The notes beneath the pieces were generated by a model that searched no databases, was not told the DNA's origin, and saw nothing but the letters and a program-made list of their open reading frames with translations. From contig JBBCJI010000005.1 of assembly GCA_037190845.1 (NCBI GenBank), forward strand, positions 293,730 through 357,729: a DNA stretch of 64,000 bases, in the 5' to 3' direction. Origin of the DNA: JBEBVQ01 sp037190845 (lineage in GTDB: Bacteria > Bacteroidota > Bacteroidia > Chitinophagales > Chitinophagaceae). Within the stretch, counting starts at the first letter, position 1. Every line of letters begins with the position of its first letter. Below, in pieces: positions 17,141 to 24,949 of this stretch. The translations under genes and the position numbers were made by a program.

Positions 17141-17878
17141 ATGGAGCTTCTATTGTTTTTTGTTCTTCATTGGTATTTATCCCTTTTTTTTCAGTCTATA
17201 TTTCATCACAGGTATGCTGCGCACAATATGTTCACCATGTCTAAGACTTGGGAAAGAATATTTTATATCGGATGTTTTATTACACAAGGTTCATCCTATA
17301 TAAGCGCTTACGCTTATGGATTAATGCATCGTTTGCACCACGCCTATACAGACAAACCCGAAGACCCCCACTCTCCACATAATGAACCCAATCCGTTTTT
17401 AATGATGTGGGTTACAAGAAACAGTTATTTTGACCTTTATATCGGGAAAAGGGATGCAGATAATAAATTCAAGAAAAACCTTCCTGAATGGAAAGCGTTT
17501 GACAGGATAGCTCACAATTGGATCACCCGTTTAATCTGGGTGGTAATCTATGCCTTAATTTACCTTTGGCTCGTCACAGCATGGTGGCAATGGCTTTTAT
17601 TTCCTATAACGATTGCGATGGGATCTTTTCAGGGCGTTGTTGTGAATTGGTGGGCACACAAATTTGGTTATGAGAATTTTAAGTTGAACAATACATCTAA
17701 AAATATTATTCCTGTTGACCTCATCTTTTGGGGTGAGGCCTACCATAATAATCACCATAAACACCCTACGAGACCGAATAATGCCGCAAAATGGTTTGAG
17801 TGGGACATGGGTTATCAAACGATGCGTTTACTTGATAAAGCAGGGGTAATTCGCCTTAAAAGTGCAGCGCATGAGTAG
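17141..17878 (+). CDS. Acyl-CoA/acyl-lipid delta-9-type fatty acid desaturase
   Basis: 245 residues from the ATG at 17141 (a TTG 6 nt upstream is less likely). The three histidine boxes that hold the di-iron centre are visible: HHRYAAH (22-28), HRLHHAYTD (63-71) and HNNHH near residue 205. Two pairs of membrane helices lie between them. It introduces a double bond into saturated acyl chains and helps membrane fluidity. It sits in the A+T-rich island and is followed by a cold-shock gene, so a shared role in cold adaptation is plausible. It is not closely similar to the second desaturase at 60.2 kb. Confidence 0.9.
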   Translation: MELLLFFVLHWYLSLFFQSIFHHRYAAHNMFTMSKTWERIFYIGCFITQGSSYISAYAYGLMHRLHHAYTDKPEDPHSPHNEPNPFLMMWVTRNSYFDLYIGKRDADNKFKKNLPEWKAFDRIAHNWITRLIWVVIYALIYLWLVTAWWQWLLFPITIAMGSFQGVVVNWWAHKFGYENFKLNNTSKNIIPVDLIFWGEAYHNNHHKHPTRPNNAAKWFEWDMGYQTMRLLDKAGVIRLKSAAHE

Positions 17879-17975
17879 AAATTATTCTAAAAACAAGCTA
17901 ACCTTATAAGAGGAGATGATATTTAACATCATTGCTGACATTTGAAAAGAATTATTTTTTTTAGACATTTAATCT

Positions 17976-17983
17976 TATCTTTG
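17976..17983 (+). promoter_or_regulatory. -7 element of cold-shock gene
   Basis: TATCTTTG, 28 nt before the ATG. The short leader is low in G+C. Confidence 0.55.
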
Positions 17984-18010
17984 TTCTTTATAACAATTTA
18001 ATTTTTTTCG

Positions 18011-18202
18011 ATGCAAGAAGGTACAGTGAAGTTTTTCAATGGAACCAAAGGATTTGGTTTCATTACTCCATCAACAGGTGGACAAGACATTTTTGTTCAC
18101 GTTTCAGGTCTTTTAGATGAGATCAGAGAAAACGACAAAGTGTCTTATGAAGTACAAGATGGTCAGAAAGGTCTAAACGCTTTTAACGTAAGGGTAGCTT
18201 AG
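18011..18202 (+). CDS. csp: Cold-shock domain protein (CspA family)
   Basis: 63 residues forming one cold-shock domain. It starts MQEGTVKFFNGTKGFGFIT, which includes RNP1 (KGFGFI), followed by RNP2 (DIFVH). It binds single-stranded RNA/DNA and acts as an RNA chaperone. It has its own -7 element and a strong downstream terminator, so it is a single-gene unit. Confidence 0.95.
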   Translation: MQEGTVKFFNGTKGFGFITPSTGGQDIFVHVSGLLDEIRENDKVSYEVQDGQKGLNAFNVRVA

Positions 18203-18225
18203 TTCTTAGTATACAATCATTTCAT

Positions 18226-18252
18226 AGCCCTGCACATCGCAGGGCTTTTTTT
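18226..18252 (+). terminator. Terminator of cold-shock gene
   Basis: AGCCCTGC / GCAGGGCT stem with a 5-nt loop and a run of seven T. The DNA from here to 18557 has no recognisable gene. Confidence 0.9.
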
Positions 18253-18557
18253 ATGCTTTTTAATTTTATGCCGCTGACTATTATTAATGCATCACATATC
18301 TCTCTGTTCCAGCTCTATCCAGCGGTTCGAAAACCGACAAGAAACTTCGCAGAGAAGGCGGGCTGAGAAATGTATTAAAGATGGGGCAAAACAGGTTGCT
18401 AACTTGGAAAGTTACTGATTTTAAATTGAAAAGGAATATAATTAATATTATTTTATTGTATCCTTAATAATTCTGCAAAATGAAGTGTATGGATATCATA
18501 ACGGCCATTTATAATTACTACTAAGTAATGTTTATTCTACCACTATAAAAATGCCTC

Positions 18558-18758
18558 TCACGCACTCTTCACCATTGAAATCGGCTCAAACAGTGCTATT
18601 AAGTGATCTCGTGTACCACGTGCATCATGACCTTTGTAGATTTTCAGTTCCTTGCTGGATGCATGCCCGGACATGCGTTGGATTTCATGATCGGGCATGT
18701 TGCTCGCGCAAAGCGCAGTAATGAACGTTTTCCGCGCAACATGCGTTGTTAGTAGCAT
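18558..18758 (-). pseudogene. Tyrosine recombinase (integrase) C-terminal remnant
   Basis: Residues read THVARKTFITALCASNMPDH, EIQRMSGHASSKELKIYKG. This keeps the H-x-x-R, the G-H and the catalytic Y of a tyrosine recombinase active site (box II). The SAM-like domain and the first catalytic arginine are missing. Its 5' edge runs straight into the truncated WG-like gene, so the two were joined by a deletion. It may be what is left of the integrase that used tRNA-Asp. Confidence 0.8.
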
Positions 18759-19012
18759 GTATTTAGGCTTCGTGTGGTGTCTACCAGTCCAAATTTGTTG
18801 TTTTGTTTGACAATAAAATTGCCGTTGTCGTAATAATGTATTTCATCGTAATTGGCAGGTGCAATCGTATCCCCTCTATCCCCGTGTATTACCCCGTGTC
18901 TCGTTCCGTCCATGGTGTTTTGGGTGAATCGGGTATATTCCTTCAGTGAATATTGTGAGATTGCAGTAAACGGCAATGCCATGATGACAATGCACCATAA
19001 AATCCTGTTCAT
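18749..19012 (-). pseudogene. Truncated secreted WG-repeat-like protein
   Basis: A signal peptide (MNRILWCIVIMALPFTAIS) is followed by about 60 residues containing IAPANYDEIHYYDNGNFIVK and NNKFGLVDT, which resembles a single WG repeat (usually several in tandem). The frame ends at the junction with the integrase remnant, so most repeats are lost. Probably non-functional. Confidence 0.55.
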
Positions 19013-19097
19013 GTTTGTTGGTGTTTTGTGATTGAATATTTGGTTGTGACAAGCACCGGTAATGATACCGGTGCTTGCATGGAAATGATGGCGGACA

Positions 19098-19418
19098 TTA
19101 TTTGCAATCCTCCAAAGCTTTCATGAAAGCCTGTTCAAATTTCCTCTGATCTTCGTCGGATGTATATCTGCCTTCAACTTCTTGCTGAAATTGCTCATAT
19201 TCTCTTATGAGTTTAAGGCTCTTTGAAGAAATGGAAGATGCAGAAGAAATTTGTTCTTCAACATCATCTTCATCGTCACTGAATGTACCAGCGGCTTCAC
19301 CAGCAAGTTTTTGGGTTTCGCATTGCAGGCGGGCAAGCTTCTTTGCATCACCTTCGACAGAGTGACATCCTGCTAATACTGTGGCAAAAGTTGCAATTGC
19401 GATGATTGCGTGTTTCAT
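19098..19418 (-). CDS. Small predicted lipoprotein, function unknown
   Basis: 106 residues with a lipoprotein signal (MKHAIIAIATFATVLAGC). The mature part is highly charged, with an acidic cluster SDDEDDVEE and a predicted coiled coil toward the end. No family recognised. Confidence 0.65.
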   Translation of the reverse strand: MKHAIIAIATFATVLAGCHSVEGDAKKLARLQCETQKLAGEAAGTFSDDEDDVEEQISSASSISSKSLKLIREYEQFQQEVEGRYTSDEDQRKFEQAFMKALEDCK

Positions 19419-19475
19419 ACTTAGTAGTGTTTTGGAGTTTGAAAAATGGTTGATTTAACTATTGAGGTTAAAAGG

Positions 19476-19997
19476 TTATTGCATCAGTTTGCGTTTCTGA
19501 TAATCAAATTCCTCTTGGGTGATGAGGTTTTGATCAAGCAGATTTTTCAGCTTGTGAAGTTCATCGGCCACGCTGAAACTGTTTCCCTTGTTGCTTTCAA
19601 TTGCACTAACGACCCCTTGGGTGTTTGTGTTCATTGTTCCTACCAGTGTTTGCCCCAAATTCTCCATAGCATTTCTGCTTGTGTTTTTGGTGATGTACTG
19701 GCTGCAGAATTCGACTATCTCATTGGCTATGCTTTTCGAGAATCCTCTGATTGTGATATTGCCTTTGCCGGTTGTCTGGATGGTGATATCCGCACCGAAC
19801 AGCCATTTATCTACATCGATACCGATTATGTTTTGGAAGTGGTACACCTTCTTGTCCTCAGAAATCAGAAACCAGTTTCGTCTTCTGTGTTCGATGGTCT
19901 GATGGTTTATGCTTAGTCTGTCGGGGGTAAACGGATTATAGTCCTTTCTCAGACACCTGTAGATGTAGTTTGTTTTGAAAGAATGGATATCTGTCAT
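19476..19997 (-). CDS. Hypothetical protein with C-terminal SHOCT domain
   Basis: 173 residues. Residues 45-110 form a beta-rich block (WFLISEDKKVYHFQNIIGID ... ITIQTTGKGNITIRGF) that looks like a PH-like or bacterial bPH fold. The last 30 residues (ADELHKLKNLLDQNLITQEE FDYQKRKLM) are a clear SHOCT motif, a short helical module that often ends membrane- or phage-associated proteins. No enzymatic motif. Function unknown. Confidence 0.7.
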   Translation of the reverse strand: MTDIHSFKTNYIYRCLRKDYNPFTPDRLSINHQTIEHRRRNWFLISEDKKVYHFQNIIGIDVDKWLFGADITIQTTGKGNITIRGFSKSIANEIVEFCSQYITKNTSRNAMENLGQTLVGTMNTNTQGVVSAIESNKGNSFSVADELHKLKNLLDQNLITQEEFDYQKRKLMQ

Positions 19998-20583
19998 TGA
20001 GATGATGTTTTAGAAGTTAACAAATGGAATAGCTGCCACATTGGAATATGTGGGGGAGGGGGTGATCTTACCGGGTGGTAATGATTCCTTTTGGGGGATA
20101 ATGGCAACATATGTTATTATGGTTGCCGCAGGTTCCGGAGGCTGGAAGTGGTTGGAAATAGAGAGGGGCGTGAACCTTGGTCTACACCCAGTCCTGAAGG
20201 AACGACCAAGCCCCTTGTACCTGAATGCAGTAAGGCCACACCCCATATGGGTGCGGAATCCTACATTGCCCGGTACAGATAAAAATTTGGTCGTTTTTCA
20301 GGACGGGAACGTAAACTACGCTATCTCTTTTACAGAGTTTATGTTATTCGTTGTCAATTATTTCATATAATTCTTTGATTTTTCTTCGGGTATAAAGATA
20401 ATAAAGAGAGCTTAATCGTACAATATATTGGGCAACCCGGACTGCATGGATGAATATCGCAGGAATGGTTGGGTTTTGCGTCAGGGCGGGTTTCGGAGCG
20501 CAAAGTTTCAATTTGTTATTAACATTAATGGAAGTACAAAGCTCCAAGCTTGCACGTCAGTTCGTCTGACTCAAAAAACCGTG
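19998..20583. other. Intergenic, no reliable gene
   Basis: Short overlapping ORFs on both strands show no family similarity. The right half contains an attC-like repeat (about 20450-20595). Confidence 0.4.
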
Positions 20584-20595
20584 TTAGCCAAAGTT
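20450..20595. repeat. attC-like repeat 1
   Basis: Contains GGTTTCGGAGCGCAAAG, CTCCAAGCTTGCACGTCAG and ends CCGTGTTAGCC. The same ordered blocks occur at 21418-21548. It lies at the 3' end of the GNAT gene on the minus strand, where an integron cassette would carry attC. The left simple site is degenerate here. Confidence 0.5.
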
Positions 20596-21405
20596 TATCC
20601 TCAACATTACATAATTAAAATATGGCCTAAATCCAACCGCTTCGCAGACAATATTTGATTCAGTAGTGCTTGCGTCTGTCATGACATACACAATTTCATT
20701 TTTCTGTTGAAGCAGCTGCGAGCAGTAAGATAAAATGATTTTGGCATACCCATTATTTCTCTTCTCTCTCTTCGTGAACATGATTCCAATATCAGGGTCA
20801 ATGATGGTACAAAAGCTTAGAATATTCTCGCTGTTGTCAATCAAAACATATATTTTCTCAGTTTGAATTAATGAAAATACTCGCTCCTGCATCTCTGCGA
20901 TTGATTTGTCATTAAGTCCATTATATTCTTCATTATAATAATCTTGAAGCATTTCTGCCAATTCATTCAATTGATTTAATGAGCCAAGTTTAATTTGCAG
21001 TTCGTTCGAATTGAATTTCTTAATTTCTGTCGCCTTATATAGAAATCTTATTTTTTCTATTTCATAATTATTTGGCTTGTAGAATTTAATTAAGTTTTCA
21101 ATTAACAATTGTTCACCTGCAAGTGTATAATTGGTGTATTTGTTTAGGTCAAAAATCTCGCTTATTTCTTGGATTTGATTTTCGGCCCAATTGTCACCGT
21201 AAACTAACAGGATGTCGCCATGAAGAATTATAATCCAACCATCTTGTGATTTGTTTATCACGGACTGGTCATAAAGAGAAGCTATTCCTTGAATCGCTTT
21301 GTCAACATAGTCTTTAAGGAATTTATGTTGGTAGATTTTCAAGTCAATTTCATTTAAGAGAAATTGATTGAATTCTGCAGGATTATTTTTTGGTGTAAGG
21401 TTCAT
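20584..21405 (-). CDS. GNAT-family N-acetyltransferase with N-terminal extension
   Basis: 273 residues, A+T-rich codons. The C-terminal half (about 140-273) is a GNAT domain: MFTKREKRNNGYAKIILSYC is motif A (normally Q/R-x-x-G-x-G/A), followed by VMTDASTTESNIVCEAVGFR, the motif B region. The N-terminal 140 residues form a separate mixed domain of unknown role. Substrate unknown. Downstream it is followed by attC-like repeat 1, so it may be a mobile gene cassette. Confidence 0.8.
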   Translation of the reverse strand: MNLTPKNNPAEFNQFLLNEIDLKIYQHKFLKDYVDKAIQGIASLYDQSVINKSQDGWIIILHGDILLVYGDNWAENQIQEISEIFDLNKYTNYTLAGEQLLIENLIKFYKPNNYEIEKIRFLYKATEIKKFNSNELQIKLGSLNQLNELAEMLQDYYNEEYNGLNDKSIAEMQERVFSLIQTEKIYVLIDNSENILSFCTIIDPDIGIMFTKREKRNNGYAKIILSYCSQLLQQKNEIVYVMTDASTTESNIVCEAVGFRPYFNYVMLRINFG

Positions 21406-21417
21406 TTGGATTGTAGC

Positions 21418-21548
21418 TAACGTTTTCGGGCTTTGAGTTCGGACGGATTTCGGAGTACAAAACTTTCTGATAGCATTGAACTTGAATAGAAGTGCAAAAA
21501 CTCCAAGTTTTCACGTTAGTCCGCCGGACGCAAATCAGTGTTAGTGGT
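21418..21548. repeat. attC-like repeat 2
   Basis: Begins AGCTAACG and ends GTGTTAGTGG, with internal pairs TTTCGGAGTACAAAAC and CTCCAAGTTTTCACGTTAG. Imperfect inverted symmetry with simple sites resembling RYYYAAC and GTTRRRY is attC-like. It lies between the GNAT gene and the membrane protein gene. Confidence 0.55.
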
Positions 21549-21552
21549 AGTT

Positions 21553-22293
21553 TTATTCAAGCTCATCATTTATTTTTTCAATTATTTCAATATATCTCTG
21601 ATACTCGACAAACAATCTGTCTTCCTCTTCTCGTTCGTGTTTATATAAATCACTTCGTTTTTCTGCAGCAAGGTCATTTGGTTTTTGTGGCTTAAATTCT
21701 TGATATTCTTTTATTAATATCTTTACATTTTCGTTGAAACTTGTCAAGTGTTGAAGCTTGGAAACTTGTTTACAATATTCAGCAAAATTGTCGGAAATTT
21801 TATTTTCAGTTTCTCTGACTTTGCTACTAGAATTCATATGAAAGTTGTAAAACTTGTCAATTTCCTTTTCTTCTGGTTTTTCTTTTGCTACTTCAAATTC
21901 ATAATGTGCATACCAATAAAATTTATGAGCCTTATGCATCGCCAATTCCCTATAGTTGTCTTTTAGTAAATATTTCAATTTTTCTAACTCTGATTTCGTT
22001 AGTAAAATGTCAGATTTTTTTTCTTTTCTGTTTTTAAGGAGGTCCATTAGAATTTGAGTAAGCAATGTTAAACCTGCACCAATTAAAAGTGGTATTAAAG
22101 TGTCCCACATTGATTTATCTTCCTTCTTTTTTCCGGTTTGGAATTTGATATAGTCGTCAAAAGATTTATTTATCACTTTGACTTTGCTAGGTTCAGCCTT
22201 CGGTTCAATAGAGGGTTTTATAAAAGTATCAGTTTGTCCAAATACATAGGTTGTGAGAAGGATTGTTATGAGTATGAAAATGTTTCGAATCAT
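21553..22293 (-). CDS. Membrane protein of unknown function, cassette-like
   Basis: 246 residues from the ATG at 22293, which gives a clean signal sequence (MIRNIFILITILLTTYVFGQ); an ATG 18 nt upstream is possible. A second hydrophobic segment (LIPLLIGAGLTLLTQILMDL, near residue 70) is followed by a long basic and acidic helical region, probably a cytoplasmic coiled coil. No recognised domain. Codon use is A+T-rich like the GNAT gene, and it too is followed by an attC-like repeat. Confidence 0.65.
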   Translation of the reverse strand: MIRNIFILITILLTTYVFGQTDTFIKPSIEPKAEPSKVKVINKSFDDYIKFQTGKKKEDKSMWDTLIPLLIGAGLTLLTQILMDLLKNRKEKKSDILLTKSELEKLKYLLKDNYRELAMHKAHKFYWYAHYEFEVAKEKPEEKEIDKFYNFHMNSSSKVRETENKISDNFAEYCKQVSKLQHLTSFNENVKILIKEYQEFKPQKPNDLAAEKRSDLYKHEREEEDRLFVEYQRYIEIIEKINDELE

Positions 22294-22350
22294 TGCAATG
22301 TTGTTTATCATTCGATCTGCTCAAAGTTGTTACTAACTTGTATATACCCA

Positions 22351-22403
22351 CCATAAAGCTTCGCTTAGCCGTATAATTGAATGGGATAAGCGAAGTTTTA
22401 TGG
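22351..22403. repeat. 17-bp inverted repeat
   Basis: CCATAAAGCTTCGCTTA and its inverted copy (one mismatch) around a 19-nt loop, upstream of the membrane protein gene. No T-run follows, so it is not an obvious terminator. Confidence 0.6.
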
Positions 22404-22613
22404 TACGGCACTTCAAGTATTACAAATATATTAAATTTTAACAGGGAGTCAAATAGTGATTGAACATTTTCAGCAAAGGTGTTACATAACTATACCGGAG
22501 CCAGTACAGGATAGGAGCCTTGGCGATTACAGATGCTTGCCGAAAATCCATTCCCCTCTACGCACTCCACCGATCTCCAATCCGCGCCCCGTCAACCAAG
22601 AAATATACAGGAA

Positions 22614-22709
22614 CCCCAAAACTCTACGGCAGCTCTACGCCGCGAGAGCCGTAAACGACAAAACCCGCGCTGAGCGCGGGTTTTGATTCATTCTTGCGGA
22701 CCGGACGGG
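22614..22709. repeat. tRNA-Asp 3'-end/terminator repeat, copy D (at the intact tRNA)
   Basis: The DNA from CCCCAAAACTCTACGGCAGC through the terminator into the tRNA-Asp acceptor and T-arm end. It is the reference copy for 15703-15797 and 13348-13439. The preceding 22404-22613 stretch has no recognisable gene. Confidence 0.75.
22660..22684 (-). terminator. Terminator of tRNA-Asp
   Basis: A 12-bp stem AAAACCCGCGCT / AGCGCGGGTTTT with T-run on the minus strand, 13 nt past the tRNA 3' end. Confidence 0.85.
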
Positions 22710-22770
22710 ACTCGAACCCGCGACCTCCGCCGTGACAGGGCGGCATTCTAACCAACTGAACTACCGATCC
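22697..22770 (-). tRNA. tRNA-Asp (GTC)
   Basis: 74 nt. Acceptor arm GGATCGG/CCGGTCC, discriminator G, D-arm AGTTCAGTTGGTTAGAAT, anticodon loop CTGTCAC giving GTC, and T-loop GTTCGAGTC. The 3' CCA is not encoded. Its 3' end is the repeated unit in the att-like copies. Confidence 0.95.
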
Positions 22771-22907
22771 GTAGTCCCCCTTTCGGGGCAGCAAAGATAA
22801 TGACAGTTTTCTGAATTATGCAAATCATTTTTTGAAAATCAGTGCATATAATTCTTACATATCCCCGCCGGATCAAATAAAAGCAGGCATATAAACAGCA
22901 TAAATCT

Positions 22908-22915
22908 TATTTTTG
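22908..22915 (+). promoter_or_regulatory. -7 element of accA
   Basis: TATTTTTG, 22 nt before the accA ATG. Confidence 0.5.
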
Positions 22916-22936
22916 TGTCCTTTTCAATAATTGACT

Positions 22937-23890
22937 ATGCAATTTCTGGACTTCGAAAAGCCGTTGGAAGAATTATATCATCAGTTGGATAAGCTGAAGG
23001 AAATGTCCGCCAAAAGCCAGGTAGACATCGGCGCTACTACGCAGGAACTGGAATCTCTGATTGAAAAGACACGTATCGACATATACAAAAACCTGACTCC
23101 CTGGCAAAGGGTGCAGCTCAGCCGCCACCCCGACCGTCCTTATACTTTGTACTATATTGAAAAGATCTTCGACAATTTTACAGAGCTGTACGGAGACCGG
23201 CAGGTCAGAGATGATAAAGCAATGGTAGGCGGGATGGCAGAGCTGGATGGAATGCCGGTAATGGTCATGGGGCAGCAAAAAGGGATCAATACCAAAATGC
23301 GGCAGTTGCGTAATTTCGGAATGGCTAATCCCGAAGGCTACCGGAAAGCGTTGCGGCTGATGAAAATGGCTGAAAAATTCAATCGTCCGGTTATTACATT
23401 TATTGATACACCAGGCGCTTTCCCAGGGCTTGAAGCAGAAGAGCGTGGGCAGGGAGAGGCGATTGCCCGTAACCTGTTTGAAATGGTGAACATGCAGGTG
23501 CCGGTGATCTGTGTAATTATCGGAGAAGGCGCTTCCGGCGGGGCGCTCGGCATCGGCATCGGCGATAAGGTCGCGATGCTTGAGAATACCTGGTACACGG
23601 TCATCTCTCCCGAAAACTGCTCCACCATACTCTGGAGAAGCTGGGATTATAAAGTGCAGGCTGCAGAACAGCTTAAGCTCACGTCTGAGGATATGAGCCA
23701 GTTCGGACTGGTGGATGATGTGATCCGGGAACCGGTTGGGGGAGCGCATAATAAACCGGAACAGATGGCCGCTACGCTGAAGGAATACCTGCTGAAGTCT
23801 GTCCGTGAGCTTGCAGGCATCAAGCCTGAAACGCGTATCGGGCAGCGTGTGGACAAGTTTTCTAAAATGGGATTCTACGAGGAAGTTTAA
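22937..23890 (+). CDS. accA: Acetyl-CoA carboxylase carboxyltransferase subunit alpha
   Basis: 317 residues from the ATG (MQFLDFEKPL), the usual length. The AccA fold is clear: GDRQVRDDKAMVGG, TFIDTPGAFPGLEAEERGQG, and the oxyanion/CoA region GEGASGGALGIGIGDKVAML, followed by STILWRSWDYKVQAAEQLK. With AccD it transfers the carboxyl group from biotin to acetyl-CoA to give malonyl-CoA, the first step of fatty acid synthesis. accD is not in the window, as is common when accA and accD are unlinked. dapA follows after a palindromic repeat. Confidence 0.97.
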   Translation: MQFLDFEKPLEELYHQLDKLKEMSAKSQVDIGATTQELESLIEKTRIDIYKNLTPWQRVQLSRHPDRPYTLYYIEKIFDNFTELYGDRQVRDDKAMVGGMAELDGMPVMVMGQQKGINTKMRQLRNFGMANPEGYRKALRLMKMAEKFNRPVITFIDTPGAFPGLEAEERGQGEAIARNLFEMVNMQVPVICVIIGEGASGGALGIGIGDKVAMLENTWYTVISPENCSTILWRSWDYKVQAAEQLKLTSEDMSQFGLVDDVIREPVGGAHNKPEQMAATLKEYLLKSVRELAGIKPETRIGQRVDKFSKMGFYEEV

Positions 23891-23891
23891 T

Positions 23892-23991
23892 TAATTTGAA
23901 AATTTGAGCATTTGAAAATGAGCCAATGAACATAATGCCCATTCAAACACAGACATTTTCAAATTCGCTCATTTTCAAATTTTCAAATTAT
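23892..23991. repeat. TTTTCAAATT-type intergenic palindrome, copy 1
   Basis: Imperfect inverted repeat. The left arm TAATTTGAAAATTTGAGCAT mirrors the right arm built of ATTTTCAAATTTTCAAATTA. A second copy lies at 28985-29068. It fills the accA-dapA gap and may form a long RNA hairpin. Confidence 0.75.
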
Positions 23992-24010
23992 AGTTAACCT
24001 GTACAATAAT

Positions 24011-24892
24011 ATGGCTCATTTGTTTCGCGGATCCGGCGTAGCGCTGGTAACACCGTTCCGGAATGATAACACAGTGGATTATGATGCACTGGAAAAACTG
24101 ATCAATCACGTCATTGATGGCGGTGTCAATTATATAGTAGCGTTGGGTACTACTGCTGAAACACCTACCTTGTCTGAACAGGAGAAGCAGGAGATACTTG
24201 CTTTTATTCTTGACAGATCGGCCGGACGCGTGCCGGTTGTATGTGGTATCGGCGGGAATGATACGGCTGCAATTATCCGCCAGCTCACTACCTGGGATCT
24301 GGAAGGAGTGGCCGGCATATTAAGCGTAGCGCCTTATTACAACAAACCCACACAGGAAGGCATCTATCAGCATTTTAAAGCAATTGCATCGGCTACGGAT
24401 AAGCCGGTCATATTGTATAATGTACCCGGCCGTACCAGCAGTAATATCCTGCCGGAAACCGTACTGCGTCTGGCTTCGGATTTTAAGAACATTGTGGCCG
24501 TTAAGGAAGCCAGCGGAAACCTCGCGCAATGTATGGAAATCGTACAGGGCAAGCTGGAACATTTTGCCATTTTATCCGGGGACGACGACCTGGTGCTGTC
24601 CCAGATCGCCATAGGCATGGAAGGGGTCATTTCCGTTGCTGCCAATTGTTATACGAGGGATTTTACGCAAATGGTGCAATATGCACTGGATAACCGTTTC
24701 CCGGAAGCAAGGGCGCTGCATTATAAGCTGCTGCAGGGCATACGGCTCTTGTTTGCAGAAGGTAATCCCGCCGGTGTAAAATGTGCTTTAAACACGTACG
24801 GTATCTGTAGCAGCAATGTACGGCTGCCGTTAGTGCCGGTAAGCAACGGACTGGCAGACAGGATACAGGTATTTGCAGACTCCCTGCATTAA
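24011..24892 (+). CDS. dapA: 4-hydroxy-tetrahydrodipicolinate synthase
   Basis: 293 residues. Schiff-base lysine K165 in VAVKEASGN, Y136 in ILYNVPGRT, R141, and the GTTAE loop near residue 46 are all present. It condenses pyruvate with aspartate semialdehyde in the lysine and diaminopimelate pathway, so it feeds peptidoglycan synthesis too. Confidence 0.97.
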   Translation: MAHLFRGSGVALVTPFRNDNTVDYDALEKLINHVIDGGVNYIVALGTTAETPTLSEQEKQEILAFILDRSAGRVPVVCGIGGNDTAAIIRQLTTWDLEGVAGILSVAPYYNKPTQEGIYQHFKAIASATDKPVILYNVPGRTSSNILPETVLRLASDFKNIVAVKEASGNLAQCMEIVQGKLEHFAILSGDDDLVLSQIAIGMEGVISVAANCYTRDFTQMVQYALDNRFPEARALHYKLLQGIRLLFAEGNPAGVKCALNTYGICSSNVRLPLVPVSNGLADRIQVFADSLH

Positions 24893-24913
24893 AAGTGATT
24901 ATTACTGATTTTG

Positions 24914-24921
24914 TAACTTTG
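24914..24921 (+). promoter_or_regulatory. -7 element of ahcY
   Basis: TAACTTTG, 29 nt before the ahcY ATG. No riboswitch fits in the short leader. Confidence 0.5.
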
Positions 24922-24949
24922 CATAATTTTTTAAATAGAACACCATCTT

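Noticed and set aside
20041..20370. A 109-codon ORF on the plus strand
   Set aside because: No family resemblance, no promoter or signal, overlapped by a similarly sized ORF on the other strand, and it runs through low-information DNA.
24922..24949. SAM- or SAH-responsive riboswitch before ahcY
   Set aside because: The -7 element at 24914-24921 leaves under 30 nt of leader, too short for an aptamer.
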